Shown: one piece after another, positions 45,842 through 51,397 of the stretch
Numbering within the stretch: position 1 is the first letter of the stretch
How the letters are laid out: each line of letters begins with the position of its first letter
Program-made: the position numbers and the translations under genes
Notes under the pieces: model-generated
The model's input: the letters and a program-made list of their open reading frames with translations, nothing else
What the model was told of the DNA's origin: nothing
Databases searched by the model: none
Assembly (NCBI GenBank): GCA_015067605.1
Contig: SVME01000004.1
Location: 1-51,397 of the forward strand
Origin: Oscillospiraceae bacterium
GTDB taxonomy: Bacteria; Bacillota; Clostridia; Oscillospirales; Oscillospiraceae
DNA length: 51,397 nt
Direction: 5' to 3'

Positions 45842-46366
45842 TGACAGAACGTTGATTTGGCACATGGTCATGGTGGTCAGGGCTGCGGCGTGGCTCTGGG
45901 GCGTGACACCGGCGCAGCAGGCCGCATCCACAATGATTTCTCGCTCTGGAAAGTTTGCCTTCAAAATCAGGGCGTTGGACACCACACAAATATCCGTACA
46001 CAGTCCAATCAGGGTGACATCAAAAGCTTCCCCGTCTGCCACCTCACGAATCAGCTCCGGCAAACTCGTAGAGCCGAAGGTCAGCTTCTCCACCGGCGTA
46101 AAGCTACGCTGCGCCAGCGCCTTTTCAATTTGCTCGTCCAGCGCCCAGCCCGCTGTGCCCTTGATGCAATGGGGCACAGGCAGCTTTTTGCCTTCCGCCG
46201 TTTCCATATAATTTTCATAATGGGTATCGTATGTGACGAATACATCGCCTTCAAAGCTGCGGATTTTCTCCACCGCCTGCGGAATCATGGCCTGCGCCTC
46301 CGGCGTGCCCAGCGCACCGTCCACAAAGTCCTTCTGGATATCCACCACAATCAAAAAATGCTTCAT
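45839..46366 (-). CDS. isochorismatase-fold cysteine hydrolase, nicotinamidase-like
   Basis: A 175-residue protein of the isochorismatase-like hydrolase family. The catalytic triad positions are D9 (VVDIQKDF), K94 (PVEKLTFGS) and C127 (GLCTDICV). D47, H49 (YDTHYENY) and H66 (VPHCIKGTAGW) match the metal-binding site of nicotinamidases, which turn nicotinamide into nicotinate in NAD salvage. I therefore favour nicotinamidase over isochorismatase, but no NAD genes are adjacent. GGAGGAG site before the ATG; its stop codon lies in the end of the TIR element. Confidence 0.85.
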   Translation of the reverse strand: MKHFLIVVDIQKDFVDGALGTPEAQAMIPQAVEKIRSFEGDVFVTYDTHYENYMETAEGKKLPVPHCIKGTAGWALDEQIEKALAQRSFTPVEKLTFGSTSLPELIREVADGEAFDVTLIGLCTDICVVSNALILKANFPEREIIVDAACCAGVTPQSHAAALTTMTMCQINVLS

Positions 46367-46398
46367 TTTCTCCTCCGCCTTTCCGGAATTTTTTCTTC

Positions 46399-46427
46399 AT
46401 CATAGCACATTTATTCCAGCATTTCAA
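46399..46427 (-). promoter_or_regulatory. promoter of the nicotinamidase-like gene
   Basis: Minus strand: -35 TTGAAA (46422-46427), 17-base spacer, -10 TATGAT (46399-46404). Confidence 0.65.
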
Positions 46428-46458
46428 TTTCAAACATGGGCGATTCTTCATAAAATGA

Positions 46459-46487
46459 TAGACTTTTCCACTGATTTATAGTATAAT
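46459..46487 (+). promoter_or_regulatory. promoter of the TIM-barrel/yqeG/vanW operon
   Basis: -35 TAGACT (46459-46464, 4 of 6 consensus), 17-base spacer, consensus -10 TATAAT (46482-46487), about 35 bases before the start codon. Confidence 0.6.
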
Positions 46488-46521
46488 TCGTCCATAACCT
46501 TCGTGGAGGTCTGTTTTACTT

Positions 46522-47199
46522 ATGAACGAGCGACCTGAGCTAATCGTGATGCTGACCCACCATGACCACACCGTGGCCAACGCCTGCGAAATTTTTGAAC
46601 AGTGCAAGGATAGTCGTGCTACCTTTTGGGGCTTCAAGGAGGAGGGTCTCCCCGCCGAGCAGATGCAGGGGCTATTCGCCTATATGAAGCGCTGTGGCAA
46701 GACCACCGTGCTGGAGGTGGTTGCTTACGACGAGCCTGCCTGTCTGGCCGGTGCCAAAACCGCCGCCAACTGCAACTGCGACATTCTGATGGGAACCCTA
46801 TTCTACGACTCAGTAAACGATTTCTGCAGAAAAAACGGCATCAAGTATATGCCCTTTGTGGGCAAGGTTTCCGGTCGGCCGTCCATTCTGGAGGGTACGC
46901 CGGAGGAAATGGTGGCACAGGCCAAGGAGTATCTGGCAAAGGGGGCCTTTGGCATCGACCTGCTGGCCTATCGCTACACCGGCGATGCGGATGATTTGAT
47001 TCGGCAGTTCCTCGCTCAGGTGGATGCCCCCGTGTGCATCGCCGGCAGCATCGACTGCTATCCCCGTCTGGATGCCATTCGTGCCGCTAACCCTTGGGCC
47101 TTCACCATCGGCGGTGCCTTCTTTGAGGACCGCTTCCATGGCTCCTTCGCTCAGCAAATCAATCGGGTTTGCGAGTACCTGAGCCCTCTGTCCGTGTGA
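46522..47199 (+). CDS. TIM-barrel-like protein, unknown function
   Basis: A 225-residue protein with regular strand-helix alternation suggesting a TIM barrel (LIVMLTHHD, TTVLEVVAYDEP, CDILMGTLFYD, APVCIAGSID, AFTIGGAFFED). The last two strands end in AGS and GGA, a layout often used to bind a phosphate group. I cannot assign a reaction. GGAGGT lies 11 bases before the ATG. It is 10 bases from yqeG and is probably the first gene of a three-gene operon. Confidence 0.8.
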   Translation: MNERPELIVMLTHHDHTVANACEIFEQCKDSRATFWGFKEEGLPAEQMQGLFAYMKRCGKTTVLEVVAYDEPACLAGAKTAANCNCDILMGTLFYDSVNDFCRKNGIKYMPFVGKVSGRPSILEGTPEEMVAQAKEYLAKGAFGIDLLAYRYTGDADDLIRQFLAQVDAPVCIAGSIDCYPRLDAIRAANPWAFTIGGAFFEDRFHGSFAQQINRVCEYLSPLSV

Positions 47200-47209
47200 G
47201 GTGGCTGCC

Positions 47210-47752
47210 ATGCTTCGCGTTTATTATCCCTACGAATATGTGGACAGCGTGTTCGCCATCGATTATGAGCGGCTTTGGGCACTGGGCTACCGTGCGGTGA
47301 TTTTCGACATCGACAACACGCTGGTACATCACGGCAAGGACTCCACCGAGGCGGTGGACGCGCTGTTTCCCCACATCCACAGTCTGGGGCTGAAAACCCT
47401 ACTGCTTTCCAACAACTCCGAACAGCGGATTCAGCGGTTCTGCAAAAATATCGACACCCTCTACATCCACGAAGCTGACAAGCCAGACACCGCCGGCTAT
47501 CTGAAAGCCTTGGAAATGCTAGGGTTGGAAAAGCATCAGGCGGTGGTGGTCGGCGATCAGGTGTTCACCGACATCAAGGGCGCTAACCGCTGCGGCATAG
47601 CCAGTATCCTGGTCAAATATCTACGCTACCCTGACGAGAAGAAAATCGGAATCCGGAGAAATATGGAGAAAATAATCCTAAAATTATACATAAACAGCCG
47701 CTTTCAGCACCGAATCGGTGACATTTGCAAGGAGGGATCGCCCCATGGCTAA
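47210..47752 (+). CDS. yqeG: YqeG family HAD phosphatase
   Basis: A 180-residue HAD-IIIA phosphatase. Motif I IFDIDNTLV (D33, D35), motif II LLSNNSE, motif III/IV VVGDQVFTDIKGA. YqeG proteins are conserved in Firmicutes, usually beside yqeH and aroE, which are not here; they are related to phosphatidylglycerophosphate phosphatases. The ATG at 47210 follows GAGGTGG; a GTG at 47201 lies inside that site. Overlaps vanW by 8 bases. Confidence 0.92.
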   Translation: MLRVYYPYEYVDSVFAIDYERLWALGYRAVIFDIDNTLVHHGKDSTEAVDALFPHIHSLGLKTLLLSNNSEQRIQRFCKNIDTLYIHEADKPDTAGYLKALEMLGLEKHQAVVVGDQVFTDIKGANRCGIASILVKYLRYPDEKKIGIRRNMEKIILKLYINSRFQHRIGDICKEGSPHG

Positions 47753-48578
47753 GAAAGAAAAACGGCTATTCTGCGACATCAATCCCACCTGCTATGCCAT
47801 CTCGTTACAGAAGGAAATCATCAAGCGCCATCTAAAAAATCTCTGCAGTGGCCTGCGGTTCGCCAAGGAACGCTCCGCCACTGGCCTGCCCGTGCTAATC
47901 AGCGACCACCACTCCAACATGATTAAGCGCTCACCCGGCGTGGATTTGACAACGCAGGAAAACAAGGCTGTCAACATCCGGCTGGCCTGCGACAAAATCA
48001 ACGGCTTGCTAATCCGCCCCGGACAGACCTTTTCCTTCTGGCGGCTGGTGGGCAAAACCTCCAAGCGCAGAGGCTTCAAGGAAGGGCGGGTCATTCGGCT
48101 GAACAAGCTGGTCACCGGCACCGGCGGCGGTCTATGCAATCTGGGCAACACAATCCATCTGCTGGTGCTGCACAGCCCGCTGGAGGTGACGGAATTTCAC
48201 ACCCACTCCGACGCGCTGGCTCCGGATCAGGGCAAGCGTGTGCCCATGAGCGCCGGCACCTCCGTCAGCTACAACAACATCGATTTCCGCTTTCGCAACA
48301 CCACGGATCAGGTGTTTCAGCTGATGCTCTGGTGTGAAGGAGAAATGCTTCACGCCGAGCTGCGGTGTCAGCAGGAGATTCCCCATACATATCAAATTCT
48401 GGAGGAGGATCACCACTTCCAGCAGAAGGGCGAAGAATTCTATCGCAACTCAAAAATCTACCGGCAGACACTGGACAAGGATTCCGGCAACGAGGTGGAC
48501 AAAAAGTTGATTTGGGACAACCATTCTCAGGTGATGTTCGACCCCAGCCTGATTCCGCCAGAACAGATTCGTAAATAA
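47745..48578 (+). CDS. VanW family protein
   Basis: A 277-residue VanW-domain protein. The core is RPGQTFSFWRLVGKTSKRRGF, GTGGGLCNLGNTIHLL and the H-S-D-A segment (TEFHTHSDALAPD), closing with SYNNIDFRFRN. VanW occurs with some vancomycin resistance clusters, but the family is widespread in Clostridia without resistance, and no vanA/H/X-type gene is here; its function is unknown. No signal peptide or membrane helix. Start at 47745 follows AAGGAGG; a frame extension to 47718 is within yqeG. Confidence 0.9.
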   Translation: MAKKEKRLFCDINPTCYAISLQKEIIKRHLKNLCSGLRFAKERSATGLPVLISDHHSNMIKRSPGVDLTTQENKAVNIRLACDKINGLLIRPGQTFSFWRLVGKTSKRRGFKEGRVIRLNKLVTGTGGGLCNLGNTIHLLVLHSPLEVTEFHTHSDALAPDQGKRVPMSAGTSVSYNNIDFRFRNTTDQVFQLMLWCEGEMLHAELRCQQEIPHTYQILEEDHHFQQKGEEFYRNSKIYRQTLDKDSGNEVDKKLIWDNHSQVMFDPSLIPPEQIRK

Positions 48579-48583
48579 ATACA

Positions 48584-48606
48584 CGGGGCGTGCATAGCAC
48601 GCCCCG
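48584..48606. terminator. convergent terminator after vanW
   Basis: A 10-bp perfect stem (CGGGGCGTGC with GCACGCCCCG, 3-base loop) between two converging genes, 5 bases after the vanW stop and 6 bases from the aminotransferase stop. T runs are weak on both sides. Confidence 0.65.
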
Positions 48607-48612
48607 CTCAAT

Positions 48613-49821
48613 TTATTCTGCTTGCAAAACCTCTCGCTGGTACTGGGCGATGCCCTTGGCCAGAATCTCCATGGCTCGCTCCAAATCCGCCTGCTTCAGC
48701 ACATAGGCGATTCGCACCTCGTTGATTCCCTTACCAGGGGTTTCATAGAAGGGTGCGCCGGGGGCGAACATCACCGTATCCCCGTCGTCGTCAAACTCCT
48801 CCAGCAGCCACCGCTGGAACTTATCCGAATCATCCACCGGCAGGCTGGCCATCACATAGAAAGCGCCCATGGGCTCCTCCACCACCACGCCGGGAATCAG
48901 CCGCAGGCGGGACACCACCGTATCTCTGCGACGCTGGTACTCCGCCTTACAGCGGCGGAAGAAATCGTGATCCACATCGTACAGTGCCGCTGCGCCCAGC
49001 TGGTCAATGGTGGCCACTGCCAGTCGGGACTGGCAGAATTTCAGCAGTGCCGCCTGCAGCTCCTTATTCTTGGTGACCACGCAGCCCACACGAGCACCGC
49101 AGGCAGAGAATCGCTTGGACACGGAATCCACGATAACCAGATTGTCATCGATGTCGTCAAAGCGAGCCATAGTGGGCACGCCGAACTTATCATCATAACA
49201 GAACTCACGGTACACTTCATCGCAAATCAGGAACAAATCGTGCTTCTTAGCGATGTCCGCAATCATCCGCATCTCTTCCTGATCCAGCACCACGCCGGTG
49301 GGGTTACCGGGGTTGGTAATCATAATAGCACGGGTATTTTTGGTAATCAGACTCTCGATTCGCTCCCGCTTGGCATAGCGGTAACCCTCCCACGGATTAG
49401 TGGGCAGTGCGCGGATAACACCGCCGGCCGCATGGACGAAGGTGGTATAGTTGGGATAATAAGGCTCCGGAATGATGACCTCCGTATAGGGGTCCAGTAT
49501 GGAAAGGCAGGTCAGCAGCAGCGCCTCACTGCCGCCGGTGGTAATCAGGATATCATGAGGATCCAGCTCCACGCCCAGCTCCTTATAATAATTCCGCACC
49601 GCCTCAATCAGCACCGGCATACCGGGTGATGCCTCGTACTCCAGCGTGGTTGCGTCAAAGGAACGGACCGCATCGTAGTAAGCCTGCGGGGTTGGAAGAT
49701 CCGGCTGGCCAATATTCAGGTGGTAAATCGTCTTTCCCCGCTTCTTTGCTGCCACCGCATAGGGGTGGAATTTTCGCATGGGGGACGGCTCACAGCGGTT
49801 TGCATTGATGGAAATCTGCAT
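48613..49821 (-). CDS. pyridoxal phosphate-dependent aminotransferase (class I/II)
   Basis: A 402-residue fold-type I aminotransferase. ITTGGSEALLL is the phosphate-side loop, NPGNPTG the conserved substrate-site run, and VDSVSKRFSACGARVG carries the PLP-binding lysine; a C-terminal arginine region is present. It most resembles the aspartate/aromatic aminotransferase group, and the exact amino acid cannot be told. It lies 20 bases after an alanine/glycine symporter in the same operon, so alanine, aspartate or a related amino acid is a reasonable guess. GGAGGT site. Confidence 0.92.
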   Translation of the reverse strand: MQISINANRCEPSPMRKFHPYAVAAKKRGKTIYHLNIGQPDLPTPQAYYDAVRSFDATTLEYEASPGMPVLIEAVRNYYKELGVELDPHDILITTGGSEALLLTCLSILDPYTEVIIPEPYYPNYTTFVHAAGGVIRALPTNPWEGYRYAKRERIESLITKNTRAIMITNPGNPTGVVLDQEEMRMIADIAKKHDLFLICDEVYREFCYDDKFGVPTMARFDDIDDNLVIVDSVSKRFSACGARVGCVVTKNKELQAALLKFCQSRLAVATIDQLGAAALYDVDHDFFRRCKAEYQRRRDTVVSRLRLIPGVVVEEPMGAFYVMASLPVDDSDKFQRWLLEEFDDDGDTVMFAPGAPFYETPGKGINEVRIAYVLKQADLERAMEILAKGIAQYQREVLQAE

Positions 49822-49832
49822 TTGTTACCTCC

Positions 49833-49850
49833 ACCGGCTTTTCAGCCGGT
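49833..49850 (-). promoter_or_regulatory. intercistronic hairpin at the symporter stop and aminotransferase SD
   Basis: The pair ACCGGCT/AGCCGGT with a 4-base loop covers the end of the symporter gene, including its stop codon, and its last arm abuts the GGAGGT of the aminotransferase. Ribosomes finishing the symporter would melt it, which would couple the two translations. Confidence 0.45.
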
Positions 49851-51200
49851 CTTTCTTCGATAGTCTATGATCAGGCGGCACAGCTCAGGGGTGAGCACCG
49901 CCAGTGCAATCAGGTTTGGAATAGCCATCAGGCCGTTAACAATTTCGGCAAGGAGCCAGACCGTGCCGGTGCTTAGCACCGCTCCCAGAATGACCACAAT
50001 CGCCTGCAACCATGGGAAGCTGCGCCACACGGCTTTGCCGAACAGATATTGGGCGCAACGAGCGCCGTACAGCCCCCAGCCCAGCACTGTGGCAAAGGCG
50101 AACAGGCACAGCGCCGCCGTAATGAACACTTGCACCCAATCCCCCAGCACGGCAGAAAAGGCACCAGCCGTCAAATCCACGCCTACGTCGCTGCCGTAGG
50201 GAATTCCCACGCCACTGCACAGGATGACCAGCGCAGTCATGGTGCAAATCAGGATGGTGTCCAGAAAAACCTCCACAATGCCCATCAGTCCCTGCTCCAC
50301 AGGGTGCGCAACCGATGCGCTGCCATGGGCGATGGCCGCAGTACCCATACCGGCTTCGTTCGTGAAAACCCCACGGGATACGCCGGTTCGCAGGGTGGTC
50401 ATAAAGGAGCCAACCACGCCGCCGGTGACGGCCGTCGGGGTCATGGCACCTTGGATAATAGAAGAAAATGCGGTGGGAATTGCTTCGGCACGAAGAATCA
50501 GCACCAGGCTGCCCAGCAGCAGGTAGCCCACCGCTGCCAGCGGCACCAGCAGCTCCGTCGTGCGTCCGATGCGAGTCGCTCCGCCCAGCAGTAAAATCAA
50601 TACCACTGCCGCCAGCGCAATACCAATAATAATATCCGTTTGCAGGCTTGGTGTGCCGCCGAAGGTCAGGATGCAGCGATTGATTCCGGTGATGACCGCA
50701 TTGATTTGGGTGGCGTTGCCCACCCCGAAGGCTGCCACGACACCGAAAAAACAATAGAGGCTGGCCAGCCACGACCAGCGCTTTCCCATTCCACGGGAGA
50801 TGATGTACATGGGGCCGCCCAGATATTCGCCGCTCTGCCGGACTCGATAGCGCACCGCCAGCGTGGCCTCTGCCAGCTTGGTGACCATGCCCAGCAGAGC
50901 GCAAATCCACATCCAGAAAATCGCTCCGGCGCCGCCGATGGCGATGGCGCCCGCCACGCCGGCTAAGTTGCCGGTGCCCACCGTGGCCGCAAGGGCGGTA
51001 CACAGGGCCTGAAAGGGCGAAACGCCGTCTGATGAGTTCCGGTTGGTCAGCCGCCGCCAAAAATCACGACAAGCCGCCGGAAACAAACGCAGCTGTGCAA
51101 AACCCGTCCGGATACTCAGGTACAATCCGACCCCTAAAATCAGCACCAGTGTGGGCACGCCCCACACCAGCGAATATGCCGTTTCCAGTATTTCGCCCAT
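49842..51200 (-). CDS. alanine/glycine:cation symporter (AGCS family)
   Basis: A 452-residue integral membrane transporter of about 10-11 helices. The AGCS signature is clear: TVGTGNLAGVAGAIAIGGAGAIFWMW near 74-100, QSGEYLGGPMYIISRG, and FTNEAGMGTAAIAHGSA near 277-293. Members import alanine or glycine with Na+. It lies upstream of the aminotransferase and shares its transcript; the promoter is at 51212-51240. A Na+-coupled importer fits the Na+-type reading of the ATP synthase but does not prove it. Confidence 0.95.
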   Translation of the reverse strand: MGEILETAYSLVWGVPTLVLILGVGLYLSIRTGFAQLRLFPAACRDFWRRLTNRNSSDGVSPFQALCTALAATVGTGNLAGVAGAIAIGGAGAIFWMWICALLGMVTKLAEATLAVRYRVRQSGEYLGGPMYIISRGMGKRWSWLASLYCFFGVVAAFGVGNATQINAVITGINRCILTFGGTPSLQTDIIIGIALAAVVLILLLGGATRIGRTTELLVPLAAVGYLLLGSLVLILRAEAIPTAFSSIIQGAMTPTAVTGGVVGSFMTTLRTGVSRGVFTNEAGMGTAAIAHGSASVAHPVEQGLMGIVEVFLDTILICTMTALVILCSGVGIPYGSDVGVDLTAGAFSAVLGDWVQVFITAALCLFAFATVLGWGLYGARCAQYLFGKAVWRSFPWLQAIVVILGAVLSTGTVWLLAEIVNGLMAIPNLIALAVLTPELCRLIIDYRRKTG

Positions 51201-51211
51201 AGTACCTCCCT

Positions 51212-51240
51212 AGCATACCACTAAATGTCCTTCCTTGCAA
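51212..51240 (-). promoter_or_regulatory. promoter of the symporter/aminotransferase operon
   Basis: Minus strand: -35 TTGCAA (51235-51240), 17-base spacer, -10 TATGCT (51212-51217), very close to the GGGAGGT site and start codon, so the leader is short. Confidence 0.6.
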
Positions 51241-51329
51241 GAAAAATCTTTCTTTATGTGTAAATTATCGTTATGGTTATCCCTTTAAGTAAGCACAATC
51301 ACAAATCAACAAAAGCGTAGCGAAAAAGC

Positions 51330-51397
51330 TGTCATTGCGAGGAGCCCTGAAAGGGCGACGTGGCAATCTCCCGGCACAGCGTTTATACTTTATCAGC
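51330..51397. repeat. GTCATTGCGAG element, cut by window end
   Basis: TGTCATTGCGAG followed by AGCCCTGAAAGGGC and CGTGGCAATC matches the left half of the element at 5775-5862; the rest is outside the window. A lone AAATTATCGTTATG at about 51262-51275 is a possible decayed end of the other repeat family. Confidence 0.7.

Noticed and set aside
47745..48578. VanW as evidence of vancomycin resistance
   Set aside because: No ligase, dehydrogenase, dipeptidase or VanRS genes nearby; VanW-domain proteins are common in Clostridia.

Overview
The window looks like a chromosomal segment of a low-redundancy, moderately GC-rich Firmicute of the class Clostridia, most likely a gut Oscillospiraceae/Ruminococcaceae-type organism. 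This rests on strong AGGAGG-type ribosome binding sites, many sigma-A promoters with 17-bp spacers, clostridial gene content (M29 aminopeptidase, YqeG, VanW, the TIGR03960/TIGR03936 radical SAM pair, alanine/glycine symporter), and dispersed hairpin-rich repeats of a kind common in gut Clostridia. No species can be named from sequence alone. There is no rRNA, CRISPR array, complete insertion sequence or prophage; one tRNA-Pro(GGG) is present.

Layout. 1-5.7 kb: rpmE, an M29 aminopeptidase, a homocysteine S-methyltransferase/birA pair, a small membrane protein with a Cys cluster and an acidic tail, and asnS. 5.9-13.1 kb: a complete F-type ATP synthase operon on the minus strand (AtpZ/I-like, atpI, B, E, F, H, A, G, D, C), whose c subunit has two membrane carboxylates as in a known Na+-driven rotor. 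13.4-17.7 kb: a membrane protein, recD2, comF and an mreB homologue. 18.1-32.3 kb: two very large paralogous secreted proteins in opposite orientations (859 and 1531 aa), a membrane-anchored transglutaminase-like protein, and a minus-strand operon with a small membrane protein, an M50 protease, a radical SAM pair, a zinc-ribbon protein and DAHP synthase, plus tRNA-Pro.

32.5-44.1 kb is the most striking region: nine co-directional genes behind one recognisable promoter. In transcription order they encode a pseudokinase fused to a seven-blade RCC1 propeller, a 599-aa protein of unknown function, an Hsp70-type ATPase, two coiled-coil proteins, two related small helical proteins with the layout of ESCRT-III/Snf7 subunits, an AAA ATPase with an MIT-like N-domain and a Vps4/katanin-clade catalytic domain, and a second AAA protein with broken Walker motifs. 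Both small proteins end in segments with the spacing of an MIT-interacting (MIM1) motif. I read this as a candidate bacterial ESCRT-III/Vps4-like membrane-remodelling machine with chaperone and pseudokinase partners; its function is inference.

44.3-51.4 kb: an RsiV-like lipoprotein, a nicotinamidase-like hydrolase, a TIM-barrel protein/yqeG/vanW operon, and an AGCS symporter/aminotransferase operon.

The intergenic gaps hold a family of elements bounded by the terminal inverted repeat AAATTATCGTTTAGC (at least five copies, two of them full-length 191-bp near-identical copies), a second 162-bp inverted-repeat element nested inside one of these with an apparent 4-bp target duplication, and a palindromic GTCATTGCGAG family. 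All start choices below were made by ribosome binding site and promoter position; functional calls come from motif recognition by eye, with no database search.
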